Notes: generated by a model not told the origin, from the letters alone. A stretch of 47,801 bases of DNA from an uncultured Oscillospiraceae bacterium (GCA_910588415.1 CAJUPK010000003.1:1-47801); one strand, 5' to 3'; numbered from the stretch's first letter, positions 25,421-34,386 are shown. A program made the numbers and translations.

Positions 25421-25669
25421 ATGTACATCCTGTCACAAGACGGAAAGACCATAGGCAAGTATCAGCTGCTGACCATCAAGAAAGTGCATGGGGGAAAGAA
25501 TATGCCTGACTATGCCATTTTCGGCTACTGCCCCACAGGCAGCGCGGACCGCTCGCTGTTTTCTGAGCCCATCATCGGCTATTATGAGAGCGAGGAGCGG
25601 GCCCGGCAGGAGCTGGAGGCCGTTTTGGTCGCCATGGAGAGCGGCCAGCGCGTATACCGCTTGCGGTAA
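25421..25669 (+). CDS. Small conserved-looking protein of unknown function
   Basis: 82 residues, not recognised. It begins MYILSQDGKTIGKYQLLTIKK and ends with a mixed-charge helix YESEERARQELEAVLVAMESG; no signal peptide, membrane segment or metal motif. The second half looks like a single amphipathic helix following a beta-rich start. ATG 25421 has AAGGAG about 11 nt upstream. It lies 26 nt before rplI in the same direction, so the two are probably cotranscribed. Confidence 0.75.
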   Translation: MYILSQDGKTIGKYQLLTIKKVHGGKNMPDYAIFGYCPTGSADRSLFSEPIIGYYESEERARQELEAVLVAMESGQRVYRLR

Positions 25670-25695
25670 TGTAAAAACAGAAAGGATGCGGAACC

Positions 25696-26142
25696 ATGAA
25701 GGTAGTGCTTTTGCAGGACGTAAAGTCCATTGGAAAAAAAGGGGAGCTGAAAGAGGTCTCTGACGGCTATGCCAGAAACTTTCTGCTGCCCCGCAAGCTG
25801 GCCAAAGAGGCCAACGCCCAGGCCATGAACGAGCTGAAAAACGCCGAGGCCGCCAAGGAGTATAAAATCAAGACCGAGACCGACCAGGCCAGAAAGAACG
25901 CGGAGGCCGTCAGCGGCAAAACCGTGAAAATCTACGCCAAGGCTGGCCAGGGCGGCAAGCTGTTCGGCTCTGTCACCGCCAAAGAGCTGGCCGAGGAGAT
26001 TGGCAGGCAGTTCGGCGTGCAGGTGGACAAGCGCAAGGTGGTGCTGGAAAGCGACATCAAGTCCTACGGCACCTTCCCCTTTGAGATCAAGTTCTATAAC
26101 GGCATCACTGCTTCCCTTAGCGTGGCGGTGTGCGAGGAGTAA
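25696..26142 (+). CDS. rplI: 50S ribosomal protein L9
   Basis: 148 residues, the normal length. The N-terminal domain MKVVLLQDVKSIGKKGE and VSDGYARNFLLPRKLA is the L9 signature that binds 23S rRNA; a long charged connecting helix (about 41-75) leads to the C-terminal domain with GKLFGSVT. AGAAAGGA upstream of the ATG. Followed by dnaB after 50 nt, a widely conserved pair. Confidence 0.98.
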   Translation: MKVVLLQDVKSIGKKGELKEVSDGYARNFLLPRKLAKEANAQAMNELKNAEAAKEYKIKTETDQARKNAEAVSGKTVKIYAKAGQGGKLFGSVTAKELAEEIGRQFGVQVDKRKVVLESDIKSYGTFPFEIKFYNGITASLSVAVCEE

Positions 26143-26192
26143 ATAACCCAGGGAATTAAAGGCAAAATCAGCGAAAAAAAGGAGCCCCCTCT

Positions 26193-27578
26193 ATGGACTA
26201 TGACAGCACAATTCTGGACCAGAGCACCCAGATGATACCGGGTATGCAGGCGCCCTTTAGTCAGGAGGCCGAGCAGTCTGTGCTGGGGGCTGTTCTGCTG
26301 GAGCCGGAGTGCCTGTCCGCTGTGGCGGAGATTCTGCCCCGGGCCGAGTTTTTCTATGCTGTAAACAACCGGCTTATCTACGGCGCCATGCTGGAGATGT
26401 ACACCCTGGGCCAGCCCGTGGACTTTGTCACTGTGCAGGAAAAGCTGCGGGGCGTCAAGGAGTTTGACGAGGACGCCCGGCAGTACCTGGTAAACCTGGC
26501 CAAGCTGGTGCCCTCCATTGGCAATGTGGACGCCTACGCGGAGATTGTCCGGGACCGGTACGATGTACGCACCTTAATGCAGGCCGCCCGAAGCATTTTG
26601 GCGGACGCGGAGTCCGGGGCGGAAGAGTCCTCCCTGCTGCTGGAATCCGCCGAGCAGCGCATCTATGAGATCCGCCAGGGCAAAAGCGTCCAGGGCCTGC
26701 AGCCTGTGAAGGAGATCTTGCTGGAGACCTTTGACCGCCTGGACCGGCTGAACTCCCCGGACCGGGACAAGTACCGGGGCATTGCTACAGGCATCGGCCT
26801 GCTGGACAGCACCATCACGGGGCTCAACCGCTCTGACCTGATTGTTTTGGCGGCCCGGCCTGGCGTGGGCAAAACCAGCTTTGGGCTGAACATCGCCCGC
26901 CACGCCGCCATTACAAGCAAGCGCCGGGTGGCCTTTTTCTCCCTGGAAATGGGCCGGGAGCAGCTCTGTTCCCGGCTGCTCTCCACAGAGGCCTCTGTAG
27001 AGGGCACCAAGCTGCGCAGCGGCGAGCTGTCCCGAGAGGAATGGGCCCGGCTGATTGAGGCCGGGGACATTCTCAGCCGGGCAGAGCTGTACTTTGACGA
27101 TGCTCCAGGGGTCACCGTAAACCAGATGAAGGCCAAAATACGGCGGCTGAAAGGGGTAGAGCTGGTGATTGTGGACTACCTGCAGCTGATGACCGGCAGC
27201 CGCAAAACCGACAACCGGGTCAACGAGGTCAGTGAGATTACCCGCAATCTGAAAATTATGGCCAAAGAGCTGGACGTGCCTGTGATTGCCATGTCCCAGC
27301 TGCGCAGGCCCACAGACCGCTCGAAAGACCATCGGCCCGGCCTGTCCGAGCTGCGGGATTCCGGCTCTATTGAGCAGGACGCGGACATTGTCATCTTCCT
27401 GCACCGGGAGGCTTATAACGCGGCCAGCGAAGGCGGCCAGGTCACCGAGGACATGGACACCAGCGCTGCGGAGATTATTGTGGCCAAAAACCGCCATGGC
27501 GCCACCATTGACATCCCTGTTCACTGGCAGCCCGAGTACATGCGCTTTACCTCCCGGGAGGTGGTACACCATGGCTGA
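26193..27578 (+). CDS. dnaB: Replicative DNA helicase DnaB
   Basis: 461 residues. N-terminal domain with QSVLGAVLLEPECL, linker helix, then the RecA-like hexameric ATPase with Walker A ARPGVGKTS (221-229), FFSLEMGREQLCSRLL, Walker B VIVDYLQLM and a QLRRPTDR-type arginine region; SGSIEQDADIVIFLHR closes it. It unwinds DNA at the fork. The ATG follows AAAGGAG. Its last 8 nt overlap the start of tilS, so those two are translationally coupled. Confidence 0.97.
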   Translation: MDYDSTILDQSTQMIPGMQAPFSQEAEQSVLGAVLLEPECLSAVAEILPRAEFFYAVNNRLIYGAMLEMYTLGQPVDFVTVQEKLRGVKEFDEDARQYLVNLAKLVPSIGNVDAYAEIVRDRYDVRTLMQAARSILADAESGAEESSLLLESAEQRIYEIRQGKSVQGLQPVKEILLETFDRLDRLNSPDRDKYRGIATGIGLLDSTITGLNRSDLIVLAARPGVGKTSFGLNIARHAAITSKRRVAFFSLEMGREQLCSRLLSTEASVEGTKLRSGELSREEWARLIEAGDILSRAELYFDDAPGVTVNQMKAKIRRLKGVELVIVDYLQLMTGSRKTDNRVNEVSEITRNLKIMAKELDVPVIAMSQLRRPTDRSKDHRPGLSELRDSGSIEQDADIVIFLHREAYNAASEGGQVTEDMDTSAAEIIVAKNRHGATIDIPVHWQPEYMRFTSREVVHHG

Positions 27579-28932
27579 TTGCCCAGGGCCCTTGGCCCGG
27601 GCCAGCCTGGCCAGCCTGCCAGGGGACGGGCGGCTGGTGGTGGGCTTTTCCGGGGGCGCGGATTCTGTGGCCCTGGCCCACTGGCTGCTGGAACAGGGCC
27701 TGAAAAGCCGGATTCTTCTGGCCCATGTGAACCACCTGCTGCGGGGAGAGGAGGCGGAGCGGGACCAGCGCTTTGCGGAGGATTTTGCCCAAAGCCGGGG
27801 CCTGGCCCTGCAGGTCCTCCGGGCCGATGTGGGTACTTTGGCCCGGCAGCGGGGACAGGGCGCCGAGGAGTGCGGCCGCCAAGTGCGGTACGACTTTTTT
27901 GAGAGCCTGGCCCCTGGCTGTCAGGACCGGATCCTCACCGCCCACCACGCGGACGACAATGCGGAGACCATTCTGCTGAACCTGTGCCGGGGGGCAGCTT
28001 TGGAGGGGCTCTGCGGCATCCCCCCAGCCCGGGGCAAGGTCCTGCGGCCTCTGCTGGAGGTAAGCCGGGAGGAGATCGAGCGGTACTGCCAAGACCAGGG
28101 GCTGGACTTTGTGACAGACAGCTCCAATCTGGAGAACAGCTACACCCGCAACCGGCTGCGCCACCAGGTGCTGCCGGTGCTGAAAGAGATAAACCCCCGG
28201 TTTGTCCAGGCAGCGGGTCAGGCCGCCCAGCTTCTCCGGGCAGACGGGCTTTATCTGGGCCAGGAGGCCCTCCGGCTGCTGGACCAGGCCCAAACCCAGC
28301 AGGGCCTTTTGGCCGCCCGGCTGCTGGAAGCTCCTCCCAGCCTTTGGACCCGGACCTTAAAGCTCTATCTGGAGCAGGCGGGCTGCGGCAGGCTGGAGAA
28401 AAAGCACCTGGACCAGGCAGGCCACATTCTGCAAAAAGGGGGCGCGGCCAGCCTGCCCGGCGGGGTGCAGGTCCGCTGCGCCCAGGGGATGTTCTGGGCC
28501 GGAAAGGAAAGTCCCCCCCAGGAAAACGCCCCCTATGAAATCCCCCTGAAACCAGGGGAAAATCCCCTGCCAGGGGGAAAAATTCTGGTTTTGACCCAAA
28601 AAATCCGGTCTGAAACAGAAAATCAGGAAAAAATTCAAAAATTGTTATTTAAAAACGCGCTGGACTGTGCTATAATGGACGATACTTTGATAGCAAGGAA
28701 CCGTCGGCCCGGGGACAGGCTGGCCCCTGCGGGCCGGGGCCTGACCAAGCCCCTGAAGCAGCTCTTTCAAGAGCAGCGGCTGCCCGCCCCTTTGCGGCAG
28801 CAGGCCGTGCTGCTGGTCTCCGGCGGCAAAATCGCCTGGTGCCAGGGGGTGGGAACCGCAGAGGGCTTTCAGCCCCCCAGGGGTTGCCAAACGTGGCTGG
28901 CTGTGGAAATCCGGCAGGACTGTGGAAAATAA
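27571..28932 (+). CDS. tilS: tRNA(Ile)-lysidine synthetase
   Basis: 453 residues. N-type ATP pyrophosphatase domain with PP-loop SGGADS (27-32), LAHVNHLLRG, and TAHHADDNAETILLNLCRG, then a linker and C-terminal TilS domain (RPGDRLAPAGRGLTKPLKQLF). It modifies C34 of the minor tRNA-Ile to lysidine so that AUA is read. The frame is open far upstream within dnaB, but ATG 27571 with GGGAGG 9 nt before it gives the family N-terminus. It overlaps dnaB by 8 nt and precedes hpt by 13 nt. Confidence 0.95.
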   Translation: MADCPGPLARASLASLPGDGRLVVGFSGGADSVALAHWLLEQGLKSRILLAHVNHLLRGEEAERDQRFAEDFAQSRGLALQVLRADVGTLARQRGQGAEECGRQVRYDFFESLAPGCQDRILTAHHADDNAETILLNLCRGAALEGLCGIPPARGKVLRPLLEVSREEIERYCQDQGLDFVTDSSNLENSYTRNRLRHQVLPVLKEINPRFVQAAGQAAQLLRADGLYLGQEALRLLDQAQTQQGLLAARLLEAPPSLWTRTLKLYLEQAGCGRLEKKHLDQAGHILQKGGAASLPGGVQVRCAQGMFWAGKESPPQENAPYEIPLKPGENPLPGGKILVLTQKIRSETENQEKIQKLLFKNALDCAIMDDTLIARNRRPGDRLAPAGRGLTKPLKQLFQEQRLPAPLRQQAVLLVSGGKIAWCQGVGTAEGFQPPRGCQTWLAVEIRQDCGK

Positions 28933-28945
28933 GGAGAGGGTTATC

Positions 28946-29500
28946 ATGGCAGAGGAGAAAAACATGCTGGACGACATCCAGCGGGAGCTGTTTACAAAAG
29001 AGGAACTGGCTGCCATTGTCTCCCGGATGGGCCGGGAGATCAGCTGGGACTACCGGGGGAAAAACCTGTTGATGGTCAGCGTGCTGAAGGGCTCCGTGGT
29101 GTTTATGGCAGACCTGATGCGGGCTGTGACCGAGCCCCTGAGCATTGACTTCATGGTGGTTTCCAGCTATGGCAAGGGGGTAAAAACCTCTGGCGTGGTG
29201 AAAATTGTGCTGGACCTGAACATTCCCCTGGAGGAATATGACCTGTTGATTGTGGAAGACATTTTGGACAGCGGCAAAACCCTGAGCTATCTCATGGAGG
29301 TGCTGCGGGCCCGGGGACCCAAAAGCGTGAAAATCTGCACCCTGTTCGACAAGCCCGAGCGCCGGGAGGCGCAGGTAACCCCCGACTATGTGGGCGCCCG
29401 GATTCCAGACGCCTTTATTGTGGGCTATGGGCTGGACTATGCGGGAAAATACCGCAACCTGCCCTTTGTGGGCGTACTGAAACCCGAGGTATACGCGTAA
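28946..29500 (+). CDS. hpt: Hypoxanthine phosphoribosyltransferase
   Basis: 184 residues. Type I PRTase fold with the PRPP loop VEDILDSGKT (103-112) and SVLKGSVVFMADL near the start; it salvages hypoxanthine and guanine. A GTG at 28922 would add 8 residues inside the tilS end; ATG 28946 has AAGGAG 9 nt before it and is preferred. The order tilS-hpt-ftsH is conserved in Firmicutes. Confidence 0.96.
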   Translation: MAEEKNMLDDIQRELFTKEELAAIVSRMGREISWDYRGKNLLMVSVLKGSVVFMADLMRAVTEPLSIDFMVVSSYGKGVKTSGVVKIVLDLNIPLEEYDLLIVEDILDSGKTLSYLMEVLRARGPKSVKICTLFDKPERREAQVTPDYVGARIPDAFIVGYGLDYAGKYRNLPFVGVLKPEVYA

Positions 29501-29573
29501 AATACAACCGGGCAAGGCACTGCGCGCAAAGGGGCGGCAAGCGGGATAAGTTATAAATCAGGAGGACAAAACT

Positions 29574-31541
29574 TTGGACGGCAACAATGGCAAAAGGCTG
29601 CGCAATCTGCTGCTGTATATTGGAATTCCGGTGGTGGTGCTGTTTATCATCATCTTCCTGTTCGGCAACAGAGCTCCCGAGGGAGCGGCCTACAAGTACT
29701 CAGACATACTGAACTTTTTTGAGACCGGACAGGTCCGGGAATACTCCCTGAACCTGGGCACTGGCGAGATGACCTTAAAGCTGGAGGACGAGAAAGGCGC
29801 TTACTCCACCGTGGGCTATGTAATGCCCAGCGTGGACCTGTTTTACCGCAACGCCGGGGACTATATCCAGGCCTATAACGAGGCCCACCCGGACAGCAAA
29901 ATGGTGCAGGACATCAGCCGCCCGGCGGAGACCAGCTGGCTGATCAGCCTCTTGCCCACGCTGATCCTTTTTGGCGGCCTGATTTTCTTCTGGATCTTTA
30001 TGATGCGCCACCTGGGCGGAGCCGGGGGCGGCGCGGATAAGCAGATGAACTTTGGCAAGGCAAAAATCAAGCAAATGAGCGACGAGAAGCGCAAGACCAC
30101 CTTCGCCGACGTGGCAGGAGCAGACGAGGAGAAGGAGGAGCTGCGGGAGATTGTGGAGTTTTTGAAAAATCCCGGCAAATTCAACTCCCTGGGGGCCCGC
30201 ATCCCCAAGGGCGTGCTGCTGGTAGGCCCTCCCGGCACAGGCAAAACCCTGCTGGCCCGGGCTGTGGCCGGAGAGGCCGGGGTGCCCTTCTTCTCCATCT
30301 CCGGCTCTGACTTTGTGGAGATGTTTGTGGGCGTGGGCGCCTCCCGGGTGCGGGACCTGTTTGAGAAGGCCAAGAAAAACCACCCCTGCATCATCTTTAT
30401 TGACGAGATCGACGCCGTGGGCCGCCAGAGAGGCGCAGGCCTGGGCGGAGGCCACGATGAGCGGGAGCAGACCTTGAACCAACTGCTGGTGGAGATGGAC
30501 GGCTTTGGGGCCAACGAAGGGGTTATCATGATTGCGGCCACCAACCGGCCGGACATTTTGGACCCCGCCTTAATGCGGCCCGGCCGTTTTGACCGCCAGG
30601 TCACAGTGGGCCACCCGGACATTAAAGGCCGGGAGGAGATTTTGCGGGTACACGCCAAGGGCAAGCCCCTGGCCCCGGACGTGGTGCTGTCTACCATTGC
30701 CAAGTCCACCGCGGGCTTTACCGGCGCGGACCTGGAGAACCTGCTGAACGAGGCTGCCCTGCTGGCTGCCCGGAAAAGCCTGAAGGCCATCACCATGACG
30801 GAAATTGAAGAGGCCACCATCAAGGTGGTTGTGGGCACAGAGAAGAAAAGCCGGGTGATGAGCGAGAAGGAGAAGAAGCTGACTGCCTATCACGAGGCCG
30901 GACACGCGGTGGCCTCTTTCTACTGCAAAACCCAGGACCCGGTACACCAAATCTCCATCATCCCCCGGGGCATGGCAGGGGGCTACACCATGCACCTGCC
31001 CACAGAGGACCGCTCTTATAAAAGCCGCAACGAGATGCACGAGGAGCTGATTGTGCTGCTGGGCGGCCGTGTGGCGGAAGCCCTGGTGCTGGACGATATC
31101 TCCACTGGGGCCAGCAATGACATTGACCGGGCCACCAAGATTGCCCGAGCCATGGTGACAAAGTATGGTATGAGCGAAAAGCTGGGCCCCATCACCTATG
31201 GGTCTGACAGCTCTAACCCCTTCTTGGGCAAGGAGATGGGCCACATCAGCAACTATTCCGAGCAGACCGCATCGGAGATAGACGGGGAGATACAGAAAAT
31301 CATCTCCAAGGCCTACAGCCTGACCCAGGGGATTCTGCAGGACCACCTGGAGGAGCTGCACCGCCTAGCCGGGGTGCTGTTTGAAAAGGAGAAGCTGGAC
31401 GAGAAGGAATTTCAGCAAGTTATGGCCGGAAGCCTTTTGCCCGAGGGCATGGAGCCCCTGATTCTGGAATCCGGCAGCCAGTCCCAAGAGCCTCCCCCCC
31501 AGCCAGAGGACCCTGTCCAACCTGCCCAGCAGTCAGAATGA
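29574..31541 (+). CDS. ftsH: ATP-dependent zinc metalloprotease FtsH
   Basis: 655 residues. Membrane helix 1 (about 10-30), an extracytoplasmic domain, helix 2 (about 122-144), then the AAA module with Walker A GPPGTGKT (218-225), Walker B IIFIDEIDAV (273-282), ATNRPDILDPALMRPGRFDR, and the protease motif HEAGH (440-444). The last 40 residues are Pro/Gln/Glu-rich. It degrades membrane and regulatory proteins as a hexamer. The start is TTG 29574, preceded by AGGAGG at 8-nt spacing; no ATG nearby competes. Confidence 0.97.
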   Translation: MDGNNGKRLRNLLLYIGIPVVVLFIIIFLFGNRAPEGAAYKYSDILNFFETGQVREYSLNLGTGEMTLKLEDEKGAYSTVGYVMPSVDLFYRNAGDYIQAYNEAHPDSKMVQDISRPAETSWLISLLPTLILFGGLIFFWIFMMRHLGGAGGGADKQMNFGKAKIKQMSDEKRKTTFADVAGADEEKEELREIVEFLKNPGKFNSLGARIPKGVLLVGPPGTGKTLLARAVAGEAGVPFFSISGSDFVEMFVGVGASRVRDLFEKAKKNHPCIIFIDEIDAVGRQRGAGLGGGHDEREQTLNQLLVEMDGFGANEGVIMIAATNRPDILDPALMRPGRFDRQVTVGHPDIKGREEILRVHAKGKPLAPDVVLSTIAKSTAGFTGADLENLLNEAALLAARKSLKAITMTEIEEATIKVVVGTEKKSRVMSEKEKKLTAYHEAGHAVASFYCKTQDPVHQISIIPRGMAGGYTMHLPTEDRSYKSRNEMHEELIVLLGGRVAEALVLDDISTGASNDIDRATKIARAMVTKYGMSEKLGPITYGSDSSNPFLGKEMGHISNYSEQTASEIDGEIQKIISKAYSLTQGILQDHLEELHRLAGVLFEKEKLDEKEFQQVMAGSLLPEGMEPLILESGSQSQEPPPQPEDPVQPAQQSE

Positions 31542-31553
31542 GAACGGGAAAAG

Positions 31554-31588
31554 GGACCTGCCGCAGCATTGCGGCAGGGCCTTTCTTG
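31554..31588 (+). terminator. Terminator after ftsH
   Basis: CCTGCCGCA (31557-31565), loop GCAT, TGCGGCAGG (31570-31578), then GCCTTTCTTG; ends the rplI-to-ftsH unit. Confidence 0.75.
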
Positions 31589-31627
31589 TGCGGCCACGGG
31601 CCAGGCTGGTTTATGTCCAAAGCCTCC

Positions 31628-31713
31628 GGTGTGTCATGTCAGGCAAAATAAGACCTCTCTATGGGAGAGTCAATATCTTTACTCTTATATTCCGTTGGCA
31701 CACCTGACACACC
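31628..31713. repeat. Palindromic element D, copy 2
   Basis: GGTGTGTCA (31628-31636) pairs with TGACACACC (31705-31713); the loop holds CTCTCTATGGGAGAG and CTTATATTC. Same plan as 16491-16579: similar length, a TCAGG-CAAA-like left end and the shared CTTATATTC, but arms of different sequence. Confidence 0.5.
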
Positions 31714-31729
31714 AGCTGCTGGCTCATCC

Positions 31730-31905
31730 TATAGCAAACGCCTTTCAAAAACTGCGTAAACTATATCCACAGGCACCGTGTTTCCCGGCCCCTGTGGCAC
31801 AGCTCTGCACCGGGAAACGAAAGCTGTGCTGGTGGGGGGGCTGATGGGTGTATAGTAAACACGCTTGAAAATCGGTAGATACCTCTTTTAAACTGCGTTC
31901 ACTAT
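31730..31905. repeat. 176-bp palindromic element with TATAG ends and complementary hairpin loops
   Basis: Outer ends TATAGCAAACGC (31730) and GCGTTCACTATA (31905) are inverted copies matching at 10 of 12. Similar ends also occur inside, so 31730-31765 and 31851-31905 each form a smaller TATAG-CTATA unit sharing AAACTGCGT. Between them hairpin CCACAGG/CCTGTGG (31767-31797) carries GTTTCCCGG in its loop, and hairpin GCACAGCT/AGCTGTGC (31797-31829) carries CCGGGAAAC, its exact complement. No coding capacity. It looks like a MITE-type element or a structured RNA. Confidence 0.6.
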
Positions 31906-31935
31906 AAAACAGCCCAGGGAAGCGCCTGTGAGACG

Positions 31936-31982
31936 CTGTACACCCCTGTATCCCGCCATACCCTGCTGTACCCCGCTATGCC
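31936..31982 (+). repeat. Short degenerate tandem repeats before the ParE-like gene
   Basis: TGTACACCCC, TGTATCCCGC, ATACCCTGC, TGTACCCCGC follow one another about every 10-12 bp, 35 to 80 bp before the start codon. They could be a multimeric operator, or chance. Confidence 0.35.
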
Positions 31983-32015
31983 AGCGGATTTTCACCTTAT
32001 GAGAGGAGTTAAAGT

Positions 32016-33998
32016 ATGCCAAAAAAACCAGTCTATGATAACGAGAGCATCCAAAGCCTGAAAGGGGCCGACCGGGTGCGCCTGCGCCCTGGGGTCATTT
32101 TTGGCTCTGACGGCATAGACGGCTGCCAGCACGCGGTGTTTGAGATATTGTCCAACTCCATTGACGAGGCCCGCCAGGACTGCGGAGACGAGATTACGGT
32201 CACCCGGTTTCTGGATTTGTCCATCCAGGTGGAGGACCACGGCCGGGGCATCCCAGTGGACTTTAACCAGAAAGAGCAGCGCTATAACTGGGAGCTGGTG
32301 TTCTGCGAGCTGTACGCAGGGGGCAAGTACAACAACGACTCAGGGGAAAACTACGAGTATTCCCTGGGCCTCAACGGCCTGGGCCTGTGCTCTACCCAGT
32401 ACGCCTCGGAGTATATGGACGTGGACGTGCGCCGGGACGGCTGCCGCTATACCCTGCATTTCGAGCATGGGGAGAACGTGGGCGGCCTCTCCAAAGAGCC
32501 CTACAAGAAGAAGGACACAGGCTCTATCATCCGCTGGAAGCCGGATTTGCAGGTGTTTACGGACATTGATATACAGCCGGACTATTATCTGGATGTAATC
32601 AAGCGCCAGGCCGTGGTCAATGCGGGGGTAACCTTCCACTTTTGCAACGAGACCGCTCCCGGGGTGTTTGAGCAGACTGATTTCTACTATGAAAACGGGA
32701 TTCTGGACCACGCCAAAGAGCTGTGCGGAGAGGATTCTCTAACCACCGTGCAGCTGTGGCAGAGCGAAAAGCGGGTGAAGGACCGGGCGGACATGGCAGA
32801 GTACAACTGCAAAATCAACGTGGCGGCCGCCTTCTCCAACCGGGTGCATGTGGCGGAATATTACCACAACTCCAGCTGGCTGGAGCATGGCGGCGCCCCG
32901 GACAAGGCGGTGCGCAGCGCCTTTGTGGGCCAGATAGACGCCTATTTAAAGCAGAACAACCGCTACACCAAGGGCGAGGGCAAAATCACCTTTCAGGATG
33001 TGGAGGACTGCCTGGTCATTGTCATCTCCTCCTTCTCCACCCAAACCTCCTATGAAAACCAGACCAAGAAGGCCATCACCAACAAGGGGATTCAAGAGGC
33101 CATGACAGAGATGCTGCGCCACAGCCTGGAGGTCTATTTTATTGAGAACCCCATGGACGCAGACAAGATTGCCGGGCAGGTGCTCATCAACAAGCGCAGC
33201 CGGGAGGACGCGGAGAAGACCCGCCTGAACCTGAAAACCAAGCTTACCGGAAAAATGGACATGGCCAACCGGGTGCAGAAGTTTGTGGACTGCCGCAGCA
33301 AAGACGTGGAGCAGCGGGAGCTGTTTATTGTGGAGGGCGACTCGGCCCTGGGCTCTGTCAAGCAGGCCAGGGACAGCAACTTCCAGGCAGTGATGCCCAT
33401 CCGGGGCAAGATTCTCAACTGTTTAAAGGCAGACTATGACCGGATCTTTAAAAGCGAGATTATCACAGACTTGGTCCGGGTGCTGGGCTGCGGGGTCCAG
33501 GTAAAGACCAAGGCCAACAAAAACCTGGGGGTCTTTGACCTGCAGAACCTGCGGTGGAGCAAGGTGATCTTCTGCACAGACGCGGATGTGGACGGCTTCC
33601 AGATCCGGGTGCTGCTGCTCACCATGGTGTACCGCCTGGCCCCGGCTTTGATAGAGGCCGGGAAGGTGTATATTGCCGAGAGCCCCCTGTATGAGATCAC
33701 CAGCAAGGACGAGACCTACTTTGCCTATAACGAGCAGGAGAAGGCGGAGTTTCTCAAAAAGCTGGAGGGCAAGAAGTACACCATCCAGCGCAGCAAGGGC
33801 CTGGGCGAGAACGAGCCGGACATGATGAGCCTGACCACCATGAACCCTGCCACCCGGCGGCTGATCAAGGTAAACCTGGGAGATGTGGAGGACGCGGCCC
33901 GGATGTTTGAGATCATGCAGGGCAATGACCTGGACGGCCGCAAAGAGTACATTGCCCAGCACGGGGCTGAGTACACGGAAGAGCTGGACGTGAGCTGA
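32016..33998 (+). CDS. parE: Divergent type IIA topoisomerase B subunit (ParE/GyrB-like)
   Basis: 660 residues. GHKL ATPase domain with FEILSNSIDEA and EDHGRGIP (73-80), the transducer domain, and a TOPRIM domain with EGDSALG (440-446) and TDADVDGF (521-528), where GyrB/ParE usually have TDADVDGAHI. The ATP-lid loop reads GLNGLGLC where canonical enzymes have GLHGVGAS, so the nucleotide site is atypical. It should power strand passage with the A subunit encoded at 35344. I infer a second, topoisomerase IV-like enzyme because of the divergence; canonical gyrase is not in this window. ATG 32016 has GAGGAG 8 nt upstream. Confidence 0.85.
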   Translation: MPKKPVYDNESIQSLKGADRVRLRPGVIFGSDGIDGCQHAVFEILSNSIDEARQDCGDEITVTRFLDLSIQVEDHGRGIPVDFNQKEQRYNWELVFCELYAGGKYNNDSGENYEYSLGLNGLGLCSTQYASEYMDVDVRRDGCRYTLHFEHGENVGGLSKEPYKKKDTGSIIRWKPDLQVFTDIDIQPDYYLDVIKRQAVVNAGVTFHFCNETAPGVFEQTDFYYENGILDHAKELCGEDSLTTVQLWQSEKRVKDRADMAEYNCKINVAAAFSNRVHVAEYYHNSSWLEHGGAPDKAVRSAFVGQIDAYLKQNNRYTKGEGKITFQDVEDCLVIVISSFSTQTSYENQTKKAITNKGIQEAMTEMLRHSLEVYFIENPMDADKIAGQVLINKRSREDAEKTRLNLKTKLTGKMDMANRVQKFVDCRSKDVEQRELFIVEGDSALGSVKQARDSNFQAVMPIRGKILNCLKADYDRIFKSEIITDLVRVLGCGVQVKTKANKNLGVFDLQNLRWSKVIFCTDADVDGFQIRVLLLTMVYRLAPALIEAGKVYIAESPLYEITSKDETYFAYNEQEKAEFLKKLEGKKYTIQRSKGLGENEPDMMSLTTMNPATRRLIKVNLGDVEDAARMFEIMQGNDLDGRKEYIAQHGAEYTEELDVS

Positions 33999-34052
33999 AC
34001 CCTTCCCTGGGGGCAAGGGCTTACGCAGGATACGATCAAGAGGAGGCGCGAA

Positions 34053-34382
34053 ATGGACGCAAACGCATACCAGAAGCAGGCTATGGCCACCCTAAACCCT
34101 GCTTTAGATAAAAAAGACGTGCTGATAAACGGGGTGAGCGGCCTGTGCGGCGAGTCCGGCGAGGCCATTGACATTGTGAAGAAGCACCTGGCCCAGGGCC
34201 ACCCCCTGGACGCCGGCCGCCTGGCCAAAGAGCTGGGAGACGTGGCCTGGTACCTGGCGGAGACCGCCACTGCCATTGGCTATAGCCTGGGGGACATTCT
34301 GGAGATGAATCTGGACAAACTGCAAAAGCGCTATCCAGAGGGCTTCACCGTGGAGCACTCCCTCCACCGGCAGGAGGACTGA
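34053..34382 (+). CDS. MazG-like nucleotide pyrophosphohydrolase
   Basis: 109 residues, all-alpha NTP pyrophosphatase of the MazG/dCTPase superfamily. The metal-binding ExxE...ExxD pattern is seen in GLCGESGEAIDIVKK and KELGDVAWYLAETA. Such proteins remove abnormal or excess nucleoside triphosphates. The ATG follows GAGGAGG at 6-nt spacing, 54 nt after the ParE-like stop; the next gene starts 4 nt after its end, so it lies in the topoisomerase operon. Confidence 0.88.
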   Translation: MDANAYQKQAMATLNPALDKKDVLINGVSGLCGESGEAIDIVKKHLAQGHPLDAGRLAKELGDVAWYLAETATAIGYSLGDILEMNLDKLQKRYPEGFTVEHSLHRQED

Positions 34383-34386
34383 GCCC

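Noticed and set aside
25421..25669. The 82-residue frame as a non-coding spacer
   Set aside because: It has an AAGGAG, a non-repetitive well-mixed composition and ends 26 nt before rplI, so I kept it as a gene.
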